Shown: positions 43,737 through 52,705, counted from the first letter of the stretch. The stretch: DNA of 64,000 bases from RH-AL1 sp965198485 (GCA_965198485.1 CBDAPQ010000005.1:868001-932000), one strand, 5' to 3'. The notes: a model not told the origin generated them from the letters alone. Numbers and translations: made by a program.

Positions 43737-45221
43737 ATGAAGATGATGACGAGCTTGCATTTTCGATCCGCCAAAAAAATCGCCTGCGAAATCGCGGATG
43801 GCGAACTGACGGCACGCGACGCCTTGGAACATTTCCTGGATCGCGTCGACCGCTTCAATGTCCCTGTCAACGCCATCATTCATCAGGATCGTCACGAGGC
43901 GCGTCGGCGAGCGGATGCAGCAGACGCAGCTCGCAAGAGAGGCGAAAGCTGGGGACCGCTGCACGGCGTGCCGATGACGATCAAAGAGAGTTTTAAGATC
44001 GCCGGCACTCCATCGACGTTCGGCCTCCCGCATCTCAAAGATAACGTGGCGAGTTCGACTGCTGTCGCACCTGAAAGACTCATCAAGGCCGGGGCAAATG
44101 TCTTTGGTAAGACCAACGTACCTGCGATGCTTGCAGATGTTCAAAGTTACAACGATATCTATGGTGTCACGAATAACCCTTGGGACCTCGGTCGAACATC
44201 GGGCGGATCGTCGGGCGGATCGGCGGCTGCGCTTGCGTCGGGTTTGACGGCTTTGGAGTTGGGTACTGATATCGGCGGCTCGATCCGCAATCCCGCACAT
44301 TATTGCGGAGTTTTCGGTCACAAACCCACATTCGGACTTGTGCCGTTCCGCGGCCATGTCATCGACGACAACCGTTCGGTTACCGATATCAGTGTGGCGG
44401 GGCCGCTCGCGCGATCAGCTTTCGATCTCGAGATCGCAATGCGCGTGTTGATCGGTCCCGACGTACTCGATACGCCTTGGCGCGCCGAAAACCTCCCAAT
44501 CCTTAAAAAGCCCATGCGCGATCTGCGGATCGGGGTTTGGATGTCAGACCCCATCTGCCCGCCCGCCGCGGCAGTGTCGAAGCGTCTTGAGGAGGTGGCA
44601 GACGCTCTGTCACGTGCGGGTGCGCAGATCGATTGCAGGTCCAAACCTATGTTCGACAGCGAACGGGAACACGAAGTGTTTCTTGCCCTAATGGTATCGG
44701 CAACAGTAGGACGTATGCCCGATGCTAAATTCGAAGAGACGATCAAGATCGCTGAGGCTCCGCGGGAAGGTATCAGCAGCGTTTCAGTTGGTATAGCGCG
44801 CGCGCAAACGATGCGGCATCGCGATTGGCTTTATTTGAATGAGGAGCGCACAAAATTTCGCTGGGCTTGGAAGGAATATTTCAAAACAGTGGATTTCCTT
44901 ATTACACCGGTGATGCCGACGTCGGCCTTCCCGCACGATCATAGTGCGATGATGGACTTGCGCACCGTCGATGTAGACGGACGTGCCCAGCCCTATTTAA
45001 GTCAGTTATTCTGGTGTGGCCTCGCCAGTGTTTCTTATCTCCCCGCCACAGTATTCCCGGCAGGCCAGTTGGCCGACCTACCGGTTGGCTTTCAGATCAT
45101 CGGACCCAGCTTTTCAGATCTTTGCACGATAGCGCTCGCACAGCGCCTGGAGCAAATGGGTTTCAAGTTCTACCCGCCTCGGATGTCACCGGAGAAGCAG
45201 CGGCATGATAACGAAACCTGA
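43737..45221 (+). CDS. amidase-signature family amidase
   Basis: A 494-residue hydrolase with the complete Ser-cisSer-Lys triad: Lys83 in GVPMTIKESF, Ser158 in RTSGGSSGGSAAALASG and nucleophile Ser182 in LGTDIGGSIRNPA. It hydrolyses an amide to acid plus ammonia or amine; the substrate is unknown. It overlaps the MFS gene by 17 bp and lies 91 bp after the oxidoreductase. Confidence 0.92.
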   Translation: MKMMTSLHFRSAKKIACEIADGELTARDALEHFLDRVDRFNVPVNAIIHQDRHEARRRADAADAARKRGESWGPLHGVPMTIKESFKIAGTPSTFGLPHLKDNVASSTAVAPERLIKAGANVFGKTNVPAMLADVQSYNDIYGVTNNPWDLGRTSGGSSGGSAAALASGLTALELGTDIGGSIRNPAHYCGVFGHKPTFGLVPFRGHVIDDNRSVTDISVAGPLARSAFDLEIAMRVLIGPDVLDTPWRAENLPILKKPMRDLRIGVWMSDPICPPAAAVSKRLEEVADALSRAGAQIDCRSKPMFDSEREHEVFLALMVSATVGRMPDAKFEETIKIAEAPREGISSVSVGIARAQTMRHRDWLYLNEERTKFRWAWKEYFKTVDFLITPVMPTSAFPHDHSAMMDLRTVDVDGRAQPYLSQLFWCGLASVSYLPATVFPAGQLADLPVGFQIIGPSFSDLCTIALAQRLEQMGFKFYPPRMSPEKQRHDNET

Positions 45222-46602
45222 TCAGCCGCCCCGGTCTCCGGAAATCCCAGCCGTAAAGCCCGCTCTGCGGGATTGGATTTTTGTGTTTCTGCTAATGACG
45301 ACGATGATTTTTTCCTATGTCGATCGTTTTACGTTGGCCCTGCTGGTTCAGCCAATTAAAGCCGACCTTGGAATGAGCGATGCGCAAATCGGCTTGCTGA
45401 ACGGAATCGCTTTCGGACTTTTCTTCGCATTTATGGGAATGCCTTTAGGTTGGCTCGCCGATCGATGGTCTCGGATCGGCACCATCATACTCGGTGTCGG
45501 TATTTGGAGTTTGTCGACAGCGGCCAGCGGCTTCGCCGGGAGCTTTTATCAATTGCTCTTTGCGCGAATGGGCGTCGGCGCGGGAGAGGCGGGTTTGGCG
45601 CCCGCAGGCTATGGTTTGATTCATGACCGGTTTCCCCGGCCCTACTTAGCGCGTGCGGTAAGCTTGTTCCAATTAGGTACCGCGCTCGGCTCCGGCACCG
45701 CGCTTCTTGTCGGCGGTTTCTTCTACCATCTATTTTTGAATGGCTTCGGCGCCGGCCTCCCTTATGTCGGCAGCATGACGGCTTGGCAGAAGACCTTTCT
45801 CGCCGTCGCGATGCCGGGAATCATCCTCATGTGCCTGCTATCGCTTATTAAAGAGCCCGATCGTCGATCTGAGTGGAAAGATGGAGAGGGTCGCGCGAGC
45901 TCGACGTTGGACGCCTTGCGAAAGGATCCATTTGGCTATGTTACTTTGTTCCTCGGCGCCTCGTGTCTCGTGGCGGCATCTTATTCGCTTACGGCATGGA
46001 TGCCGGCGATCTTGGGACGCGAATTCGGTTGGACGCCTTCCCGCATCGGATCCATCGGCGGCCTCGTCGCTCTAACGGCGGGCCCGACTGGGATGATGTT
46101 GGGCGGAATCGCTGTCGATTGGCTCACTACGCGCGGCGTTAAGACAGCCTACATTGGGATCGCTTTGGCTTCGTCTTTTGCCAGTCTGCCTCTGATGCTG
46201 TTAGTCGGTCACGTGTCCACCACGGAAGGTTTGATCCCCGCCCTGACAGCTCTGCTGATCGCCCTGACGGTACCTGTAGGCATCATACCCGCCTTGGTCC
46301 AGATCGAGACGCCAGCGGCCGCGCGCGGACGCGTATCTGGGCTTTACGTGATTAGCATCAATCTCATAGGCCTTGGCATCGCGCCGGCTCTTATTGGCGC
46401 GATTTCAGATCATCTAGGTAAGGGCGCTGGCGAACTACGCCACGCGCTTTTAGACGTGACTGTCCCGTTCCTCGCCGGCTCGATCATATTGTTCGCGATG
46501 CTATGGTCTGTCCGTCGCCGAGCCGCTTCTTCGACCCGAGCCGAAACCGTCGTCGATATGGGTGAAGAGACCGCGCTCGATCCTGTGCGGCCGCAGCGTT
46601 AA
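45205..46602 (+). CDS. MFS transporter (spinster/ACS-like)
   Basis: A 465-residue, 12-helix major facilitator. The N-terminal motif is YVDRFTLALLVQPIKADLGM, and motif A is GMPLGWLADRWSRIG. The 17-bp overlap with the amidase gene supports co-transcription, so it probably imports the amide or amine substrate of the operon. Confidence 0.9.
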   Translation: MITKPDQPPRSPEIPAVKPALRDWIFVFLLMTTMIFSYVDRFTLALLVQPIKADLGMSDAQIGLLNGIAFGLFFAFMGMPLGWLADRWSRIGTIILGVGIWSLSTAASGFAGSFYQLLFARMGVGAGEAGLAPAGYGLIHDRFPRPYLARAVSLFQLGTALGSGTALLVGGFFYHLFLNGFGAGLPYVGSMTAWQKTFLAVAMPGIILMCLLSLIKEPDRRSEWKDGEGRASSTLDALRKDPFGYVTLFLGASCLVAASYSLTAWMPAILGREFGWTPSRIGSIGGLVALTAGPTGMMLGGIAVDWLTTRGVKTAYIGIALASSFASLPLMLLVGHVSTTEGLIPALTALLIALTVPVGIIPALVQIETPAAARGRVSGLYVISINLIGLGIAPALIGAISDHLGKGAGELRHALLDVTVPFLAGSIILFAMLWSVRRRAASSTRAETVVDMGEETALDPVRPQR

Positions 46603-46607
46603 CGAGA

Positions 46608-47679
46608 TGTCGAGCGCAGTCAAGCGACGCTGCAACTTCGAGAAGGCACCCAATCGGCAATCCGGTCCTCGATCTGCCTCGGCACGATGACCTTCGGCCA
46701 GCAGAACACCGAGGCGGAGGGCCATGCCCAGATGGACCGCGCGGTCGCCGTCGGGATCAACTTCCTCGATACCGCCGAGATGTACTCGATCCCGCCCAAG
46801 GCCGAGACGCAGGGCTCGACCGGGCGCATCGTCGACAGCTGGCTTGCCGCGCGGGGCGGCCGCGATGGACTCGTGCTCGCCACCAAGGTCAGCGGACGTA
46901 GCACCGCGAACTGGCTCCACCCCGACGGCAAGGGCGCGCGCCTCGACGAGGCCAACATCCGCTACGCCCTGGAACGGTCGCTGGAGCGCCTGCGCACGGA
47001 CTAAGTCGACCTCTACCAGCTGCACTGGCCCGACCGGCGCATCGGCCTGTTCGGCGAGAGCGGCACGACCTACGCCGGCCTGCCGGCCGATGACGACGCG
47101 GTGCCGATCGAAGACACGCTCGGCGCGCTCGACAGGCTGGTCCAGGAAGGCAAGATCCGCCACGTCGGCCTCTCCAACGAGACGGCCTGGGGCGTGTCGC
47201 GCTTCCTGCACCTCGCGGAGAGCGGCTGCGGTCCTCGCGTGGCCTCCATCCAGAACGTCTACAGTCTGGTCAGCCGAACCTTCGAGATCGGGCTGGCGAA
47301 GATGGCGTTGCGCGAGGACGTGGGTCTGCTGGCCTACTCGCCGCTCGGACAAGGCTATCTCACAGGCAAGTACCAGCGCGGCGCCCGGCCGCCGGGCGCG
47401 CGCACGACCCTTTTCGAGCGCGGGACGCGATAGGAGAAGCCGGGCGTCGAGGAGGCGGTCGACGCCTACCTCACGCTCGCGGCCGAGCACGGCATCGACC
47501 CCGTTCATCTCGCGCTCGCCTTCGTGACGTCGCGGCCGTTCGTGACCTCGAACATCATCGGCGCGACTACCATGGAGCAGCTCGACGCCTGCCTGGCATC
47601 GGTCGACGTCGAGATCACGCCGGCGATCGAGGCCGCGATCAATGCCGTGCATCAGGTTCACCAAAACCCGGCGCCATAA
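46608..47679 (+). pseudogene. aldo/keto reductase (Tas-like) with two in-frame stops
   Basis: Clear NADPH-dependent aldo/keto reductase sequence: ICLGTMTFGQQNTEAEGHAQ, INFLDTAEMYSIP, VDLYQLHWPDRRIGLFGESG, IRHVGLSNETAWGV, LLAYSPLGQGYLTGKY, and a C-terminus at NPAP. Two stops replace what is usually Tyr: TAA at 47002 and TAG at 47431. The start region is also out of frame with the only ATG (46608). It is inactive. Confidence 0.9.
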
Positions 47680-47683
47680 CGCT

Positions 47684-47971
47684 TCAGGAGACAGCCGCCA
47701 TCTTGTCTGCCAAGGTCTGATCCTTGTCGCGGCGGGTCGAGAAGATCAGCGTGAAGAAGGTGCGCTGGACGCCCATAGCGGCGAGGGCGTCTTCGCAACG
47801 CTCGGCGAGCCGGCAGATGTCGATCAGCTCGCCCTCGATGCTGGTGCCGTTGGCATGCATCGTCGCGGACAGGCCGCTCGCCTCGACGATCGCCTTGATT
47901 TCGCGCACGTAGCGCGAGACCGAGGGGCCGACGCCCATGGGCACGATGCACAGGTCCGCCGCTACCTTCAT
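47684..47971 (-). CDS. MTH1187-family thiamine-binding protein
   Basis: A 95-residue small alpha/beta protein (MKVAADLCIVPMGVGPSVSR, YVREIKAIVEASGL, MHANGTSIEGELIDI) of the MTH1187/YkoF type, which bind thiamine or similar molecules. ATG 47971 has AAAGGAG ten bases upstream. It lies 17 bp downstream of dinB in the same orientation, so it is probably co-transcribed. Confidence 0.85.
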   Translation of the reverse strand: MKVAADLCIVPMGVGPSVSRYVREIKAIVEASGLSATMHANGTSIEGELIDICRLAERCEDALAAMGVQRTFFTLIFSTRRDKDQTLADKMAAVS

Positions 47972-47988
47972 GGTCTTCTCCTTTGTCC

Positions 47989-49131
47989 TCAGACGTCGAA
48001 CGTCATCTGCGGTCGTCCGTCCGTCGGCGCCGTCAGCGAGGACAGGCTGACGCCGAGAAGCCTCACGCTGCGCCGCACCGGCATCTCCGCCTGCAGCAGC
48101 GCGAGGCTGACCGCCTCCAGCGCGTCGCGGCCGTTGATGATTGCTGTCATGGACCTGCTGCGGGTGATGCTGGTGAAATCCGAAAACTTGACCTTCAGCG
48201 TCACGGTGCGCCCGCGCGTGCCGTGCACCTCGCAATGCCGCCACACCTTGTCGAGGATCGGCTGCAGCGCATCGCGCATCGGTTCGTAGTCGACGAGGTC
48301 CTCGGCAAAGGTGTTCTCGGCGCCGACCGACTTGCGGATGCGGTTGGCCCGGACAGGACGATGGTCGATGCCCCTCGCGATGCCGAAGTAGTACGCGCCC
48401 GCCTTGCCGAAGTGCTCCTGCAGGAAGGTCAGCGACTTCTTCCGTAGGTCGGCACCTGTGGCGATGCCGAGGCGCAGCATCTTCGCCTCCGTGGCGGGTC
48501 CAACGCCGTGGAAACGGCCGATCGGCAGCCCCACCACAAAGGTCGCGCCCTTGTCCGGCGCGATGACGTAGAGCCCGTCGGGCTTGCGCTGGTCGGAGGC
48601 GAGCTTGGCCAAGAACTTGTTGTACGACACCCCCGCCGAGGCGGTAAGGCCTGTTTCCTCCTTGATCCTGGCCCTGATCGCCTTCGCGATGTCGGTGGCA
48701 AGCGCGATGCCCTGCAGGTTTTCGGTGACGTCGAGGTAGGCCTCGTCGAGCGAGAGCGGCTCGATGATCGGGGTATGCTCGGCGAAGATGGCGCGGATCT
48801 GCAGCGACACCGCCTTGTAGACCTCGAAGCGCGGCTTGACGAAGACGAGGTCGGGGCACTTCCGACGTGCCGTGACCGACGGCATCGCCGAGCTCACGCC
48901 GAAGACCCGGGCCTCGTAGCTCGCCGCCGCCACCACGCCGCGCTCGCGGGAGCCGCCGACGGCCACGGGGCGGCCGCGCAGGGCAGGATCGTCGCGCTGC
49001 TCCACCGAGGCGAAGAAGGCGTCCATGTCGACGTGGATGATCTTGCGGACGCGCTCCTGCTCGACCGCAATGATGAGCACGGCATTCTCCCGCTCCAGCG
49101 TCGACGCGTCCTCCTGCACGATCGCGATCAC
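47989..49131 (-). CDS. dinB: DNA polymerase IV (Y-family, DinB)
   Basis: A 380-residue Y-family polymerase. Catalytic acidic motifs are IIHVDMDAFFASVEQRDD and EPLSLDEAYLDVTE; LTASAGVSYNKFLAKLASDQ and the HhH region GLPIGRFHGVGPAT follow, with a little-finger domain at the C-terminus. No beta-clamp motif is evident beyond the last residues (PQMTFDV). Error-prone translesion synthesis; likely damage-induced. Start candidates lie at 49131 or further in (the core begins KIIHVDMD). Confidence 0.94.
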   Translation of the reverse strand: MIAIVQEDASTLERENAVLIIAVEQERVRKIIHVDMDAFFASVEQRDDPALRGRPVAVGGSRERGVVAAASYEARVFGVSSAMPSVTARRKCPDLVFVKPRFEVYKAVSLQIRAIFAEHTPIIEPLSLDEAYLDVTENLQGIALATDIAKAIRARIKEETGLTASAGVSYNKFLAKLASDQRKPDGLYVIAPDKGATFVVGLPIGRFHGVGPATEAKMLRLGIATGADLRKKSLTFLQEHFGKAGAYYFGIARGIDHRPVRANRIRKSVGAENTFAEDLVDYEPMRDALQPILDKVWRHCEVHGTRGRTVTLKVKFSDFTSITRSRSMTAIINGRDALEAVSLALLQAEMPVRRSVRLLGVSLSSLTAPTDGRPQMTFDV

Positions 49132-49217
49132 CTCGCTTCAGGCTGCTGCATGACGCTTGCGACCTACGACATGTTCCGCCTATGTTCTACAAAGAACAAA
49201 CGGATTGGAAGCAGACC

Positions 49218-49469
49218 ATGGTGACGACCTACATCATCCTGCCCTTTGTCGTCGCCAAGCGCGGCGGCAAGCTGGTGCCATGTCCGCCTCAGAAGGCAAA
49301 GGACGCGACGCGTGCCATCGCCGCTGCCGAGCGCATGGCCGGGCAGTACGCCGGCCTTGTCGTGCTGGAGGAGAGTTCCGATCCCGAGCAGGATATCTAC
49401 GCCGAGCCACGCCTGCTGCGCTCCATCGGCAACGTGCCCGCCGAGATGATCGAGGCCCTCGCGGCCTGA
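49218..49469 (+). CDS. 83-residue conserved hypothetical protein
   Basis: Starts at ATG 49218 (MVTTYIILPFVVAKRGGKLV) and continues AIAAAERMAGQYAGLVVLEE, SSDPEQDIYAEPRLL. It is divergent from dinB and a broken copy lies at 34429-34592. A family of small proteins next to SOS or polymerase genes; function unknown, and an SOS link is inferred from position. Confidence 0.7.
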   Translation: MVTTYIILPFVVAKRGGKLVPCPPQKAKDATRAIAAAERMAGQYAGLVVLEESSDPEQDIYAEPRLLRSIGNVPAEMIEALAA

Positions 49470-49525
49470 CCTCGCCGCGACCTTCATCTCTAGACCTTCA
49501 GCATCAGGACAGATCGGAGAGGCGC

Positions 49526-49757
49526 GTGCACATCGCCGTCATCAGCTTCAGCTCGCCCGCGCCGTTGCCGCTGCTTGCCCATGCCGTGCGCGCAGGCTTC
49601 CCGAGACCAGCCGACGACTTCGTCGAGGATGAGATCGACCTCCAGCGCCTGCTCGTCACTCACCGCGCCACGACCTTCCTGGTCGGCTCGCCGGCGACAG
49701 CATGGTCGGCAAGGGGCTGCTCGATGGCGACCTTGCCATCGTCGATCGCTCGCGGAC
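49526..49757 (+). pseudogene. UmuD-like SOS peptidase, frameshifted fragment
   Basis: GTG 49526 with GGAGAGG upstream starts HIAVISFSSPAPLPLLAHAV then GFPRPADDFVEDEIDLQRLL. After TTFLV the sense shifts frame to GDSMVGKGLLDGDLAIVDRS, the S24-peptidase motif with the catalytic Ser. Then it joins a UmuC C-terminal fragment. Confidence 0.78.
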
Positions 49758-49907
49758 GCCGCCTGCAACGCCCGCTTCGGGCGCGGCACGGTGGTGCCGG
49801 GATCCACCGGCTTCGCGCCGCGCCGGGACTGGTCGACGAAGTTCGAGATGCGCTCGCCACGCTACACGACGAGGCTCGACGAATTGCCCGTGGTCGGGGC
49901 CGGTTAG
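49755..49907 (+). pseudogene. UmuC C-terminal (DUF4113) fragment
   Basis: The frame DAACNARFGRGTVVPGSTGF, APRRDWSTKFEMRSPRYTTR, LDELPVVGAG is the C-terminal DUF4113-type tail of UmuC. It follows directly on the umuD fragment in another frame, so a deletion of about 1.3 kb removed the end of umuD and most of umuC. Confidence 0.75.
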
Positions 49908-49980
49908 ACGCATCGTCCTCCGCTACGTGAGCCTGTACAGAATGGCGGAGGCGTCAGCGCGCTGGCTGGGAGCATCGGCG

Positions 49981-50340
49981 ATGGGCGACTTCCTGATCTA
50001 CGGCGCCACCGGCTACACGGGCCGTCTCATCGCCGAGCACGCTGTCGAACGCGGTCTCAATCCCGTGCTAGCCGGCCGCCGCGCGGAGGCGGTCCGCGCG
50101 CTAGCCGACCGCTTGCGCCTCCGCCACCGCGTTTTCGGGCTCGAGAGCCGCAAAGCCCTGGTGGAAGGGCTGAACGGGATGACTGCCGTTCTGCACGCAG
50201 CCGGCCCGTTCTCAGCCACCTCGGCGCCTATGGCGGAGGCATGCATCGCGGCGGGCGTACACTACTGCGACGTAACTGGCGAAATCGATGTCTTCGAAGA
50301 CCTCGCCGATCTTGACGCGCGCGCTACGAAACCGATTTGA
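49981..50340 (+). pseudogene. saccharopine-dehydrogenase-like oxidoreductase, N-terminal portion
   Basis: ATG 49981 gives MGDFLIYGATGYTGRLIAEH (Rossmann GxxGxxG) and AVERGLNPVLAGRRAEAVRA, then the ~230 bp shared with the copy at 11095-11330, ending in TGEIDVFEDLADLDARAT. The frame then runs into an IS5 fragment. Together with 10369-11330 it would make a full protein of about 350 residues. Confidence 0.87.
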
Positions 50341-50520
50341 TCGATGCCGAGTGGGCTGTGATCGAATCCTATCTTCCGCCTGCCCGCGCCTGCGGGCGAC
50401 CGCGAGAGTGGTCGTTTCGCGACGTCTTCGACGCGATCTTCTACGTCCTGCGAGGCGGGATCGCCTGGCGTCTGCTGCCCAACGACCTGCCGCCGAAGAG
50501 CACAATCAACCACGAGCACC
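50337..50520 (+). pseudogene. IS5-family transposase N-terminal fragment
   Basis: Reads LIDAEWAVIESYLPPARACG then RDVFDAIFYVLRGGIAWRLL and PNDLPPKST, the N-terminal domain of an IS5-type transposase. It truncates the saccharopine-dehydrogenase-like fragment on its left and an MBL gene on its right. Confidence 0.85.
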
Positions 50521-50651
50521 ACATCCCGTCCGACAACAATGCCGATGTTCGGTACGAGCGGGATCCGCTTGTCGGGCAAGACGAACACCCCCGGAGCTAC
50601 CTCGGCCGGAAAATGCTGCTCGTTGACGTCTGCCTTCTCGACTTTCTGCAT
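50500..50651 (-). pseudogene. MBL-fold hydrolase N-terminal fragment
   Basis: From ATG 50651 the frame reads MQKVEKADVNEQHFPAEVAP, GVFVLPDKRIPLVPNIGIVV, GRDVVLVVDCA, the start of a metallo-beta-lactamase-fold protein before its metal site. It is cut by the IS5 fragment. Confidence 0.6.
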
Positions 50652-50708
50652 GCTGCGGCGGACGGATACCCTCTCCACCTTTCGGCTGCAGCTTCCCTAT
50701 AAGCCGCT

Positions 50709-51257
50709 CTAGCGTAACTGTCTCGGACCCGCGGCATCGGCAGCTTCCGCGCAATGTCCCACGCCGGCCTTGTCATCGTCGGGCATACGGCAGAACAGGA
50801 CGTGTTTCCGTTGTATGAGAAGCCCGGAGGTGCCGCCGCATCCATCGACTAGGAAGTCGTCCGAGTAGGAACCGACGTGCGAGACTTCAAACCTAGCAAT
50901 GAAATCATTGCCGGCGCCGCATTGAGAGTTGCTGATGCTGTGGGTCAGTTTCGTCGTTATCGTCAGCAAACCTGCACTCGTCTGACACCGATACGGCCTG
51001 CTAATGTAGTCGCCGACCCTGTGTTGTTCGAATTGGACCGGCTGCGGATTGCCTCCCACCTCTATGGTCGAAGGTGTTTTGCCAGCCCAGAATACGAAAT
51101 CCGGCGAACCCGCGCTGCAGGACGTCGATAGGCTGCCGTCGCTTGTAGCCTTCTCGTATGCGCGCCTGGCTGCGCCCCTAAGCTCCTCGGCCGAGACGTG
51201 CAACGGGACGGCGGACAGGGAGACACTGATCACGATCAAGACATAGGGCAGGCGCAT
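50709..51257 (-). CDS. secreted hypothetical protein
   Basis: A 182-residue protein from ATG 51257, with a signal peptide (RLPYVLIVISVSLSAVPLHV-SAEE) and six or more Cys in the mature part (STSCSAGSPDF, RPYRCQTSAG, NSQCGAGNDF, DGCGGTSG), suggesting a disulfide-bonded periplasmic protein. No family recognised. Confidence 0.55.
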   Translation of the reverse strand: MRLPYVLIVISVSLSAVPLHVSAEELRGAARRAYEKATSDGSLSTSCSAGSPDFVFWAGKTPSTIEVGGNPQPVQFEQHRVGDYISRPYRCQTSAGLLTITTKLTHSISNSQCGAGNDFIARFEVSHVGSYSDDFLVDGCGGTSGLLIQRKHVLFCRMPDDDKAGVGHCAEAADAAGPRQLR

Positions 51258-51461
51258 CGCATGTCTTTCGTCTGTGCAGGGCCAGGCACTAGCACGGCGT
51301 GTGAGCGCGGTTAAGTGGATCCCGAAGGCGCCATAGGTCGTCGCGGACATCCGGCGGATCCAGGCCGGCGCGACGATGTCCGCCGCTCATGTCCGTCCAC
51401 GTTGGTCGTCCGCCGCGCAGAAAAGCGTTCTCGCGTAATATAGTGTTAGCACTTTACTTTG

Positions 51462-51610
51462 GTGTCACAGGCAAACGAGCGTCCGCGAGTGTCTGCTCCC
51501 GCCTGCCCCCCGCGCGGATTGAATTGGGTCCGCGCGAAGGTTGATTTGACACCCCAAAGGGGGTTTTCCCCTCTGCGCGGAAAGTCACATCAACTCAAAT
51601 CAACCTTCAG
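51462..51610. repeat. recombinase-linked hairpin repeat, right copy (inverted)
   Basis: The inverse of 6726-6885: GCAAACGAGCGTCCGCGAGT, GGTTGATTTGACACCCCAAA, then TTTTCCCCTCTGCGCGGAAA and CACATCAACTCAAATCAACC. Hairpin here: AGGGG-gtttt-CCCCT. It lies in the leader of the right recombinase, as the left copy does. Confidence 0.65.
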
Positions 51611-51699
51611 TCGGCTGTTTGCGGGCCGGTTTCATCTACTAACAAAAAGCAAGTTCGATCTGCCCGTGTAAATACCTCGCTTCAATCGACTTCAAACGC

Positions 51700-51802
51700 C
51701 CAATTGACCCGGTCGCTTGCATCGCTCGTTGAAACGAGCGTGTCTTAGCGGGCGAAAGCGAAGATCCGTGAAATATCTCGAAACGCTACTGGGAGCGTTC
51801 AA
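51700..51802 (+). promoter_or_regulatory. leader/possible recombination site of the right recombinase
   Basis: Contains CATCGCTCGTTGAAACGAGC (a CTCGTT/AACGAG dyad) and CCGTGAAATATCTCGAAACG, both shared, inverted, with 6430-6500 upstream of the left recombinase. The dyad and AT-rich core are plausible binding sites for the recombinase and may overlap its promoter. Confidence 0.45.
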
Positions 51803-52471
51803 TTGGCTGGAGCGGCAATCAGTTACATTCGCGTGTCGACGGCTCGGCAGGGCCGCTCCGGCTTGGGCTTGGAAGCGCAGCGTCGTGCCGTCGCCGACTT
51901 CTGCGAGCGCGAGGGTCTCGCCATCACGGGCGAGTTCGTCGAGGTCGAGACCGGCAAAGGCGCCGATGCCTTGGAACGCCGGCCGCAGCTCGCGGCGGCC
52001 CTGGCGTCCGCGAAGAAAGCCCGCTGCTCCATCATCGTCGCCAAGCTCGATCGGCTCTCGCGCGACGTCGCCTTCATCGCCGGCCTAATGGCCTCGAGGG
52101 TGCCGTTCATCGCCGCAGAGCTGGGCGCAGATGCCGATCCCTTCATGCTGCACCTCTACGCCGCTCTGGCGGAAAAGGAGCGTCGCATGATCTCCGCTCG
52201 GACCAAGGATGCTCTACAAGCGGCGAAGGCGCGAGGCGTCAAGCTCGGGCGGCACGGCGCCGAGCACCTGTCGGTCGTGAACAAGGCCGCAGCGCTGGAG
52301 CGGGCGAGAAGCTTGGCGCCGCTGCTCGCCGATATGAAGCTGCGAGGGCTATCCTCCCGAGCGATCGCGGCCGAGCTGACGACGCTGGGCGTGGCGACGC
52401 CGTCCGGCGGCCGATGGCATCCGCAGACGGTCATGCGCGCTCTGAGCCGAGCCGAAAGCACAACGGCTTGA
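51803..52471 (+). CDS. serine recombinase, right copy
   Basis: A 222-residue paralogue of the recombinase at 5752-6411, near-identical over its whole length, with catalytic Ser12 (SYIRVSTARQGRSGLGLEAQ) and the same C-terminal HTH. The two copies face in opposite directions 45 kb apart. TTG or the equivalent start is inferred at 51803 by alignment with the left copy. Confidence 0.9.
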   Translation: MAGAAISYIRVSTARQGRSGLGLEAQRRAVADFCEREGLAITGEFVEVETGKGADALERRPQLAAALASAKKARCSIIVAKLDRLSRDVAFIAGLMASRVPFIAAELGADADPFMLHLYAALAEKERRMISARTKDALQAAKARGVKLGRHGAEHLSVVNKAAALERARSLAPLLADMKLRGLSSRAIAAELTTLGVATPSGGRWHPQTVMRALSRAESTTA

Positions 52472-52705
52472 AAGACGTGAGCTGCTTACCAAGCCTAAGC
52501 CGAAAATTGAGCACCGTCAGTAATTTAGCTCGATTGCCTCACGGTCGGAGACGATGCGGTGGTTCGAGAGGCCGCTGGTGGGCGTTGCACCCGCAGACGA
52601 TCATGCGGGTTTGAAGCAGGCCCAAGGCGCAACGGCTTTAGGGCGCGATCTGCTTGCCGAAGTCCGGTGCCGAAAATTGAACGCCGTCAACAATTTAGCT
52701 CCTTT
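52400..52705 (+). repeat. tandem duplication of the recombinase 3' end
   Basis: The ~150 bp covering the last recombinase codons and the following sequence are repeated, degenerate: the first unit runs GCATCCGCAGACGGTCATGC ... CGAAAATTGAGCACCGTCAG, the second GCACCCGCAGACGATCATGC ... CGAAAATTGAACGCCGTCAA, each followed by AATTTAGCTC. The second unit has no intact frame. Confidence 0.65.

Noticed and set aside
46501..47664. 387-codon minus-strand frame
   Set aside because: Antisense to the aldo/keto reductase pseudogene and the MFS 3' end; composition is that of an antisense shadow.
47684..48859. 391-codon minus-strand frame overlapping dinB
   Set aside because: Its first part is dinB in the wrong frame; only the last 95 codons (thiamine-binding-like protein) are real.
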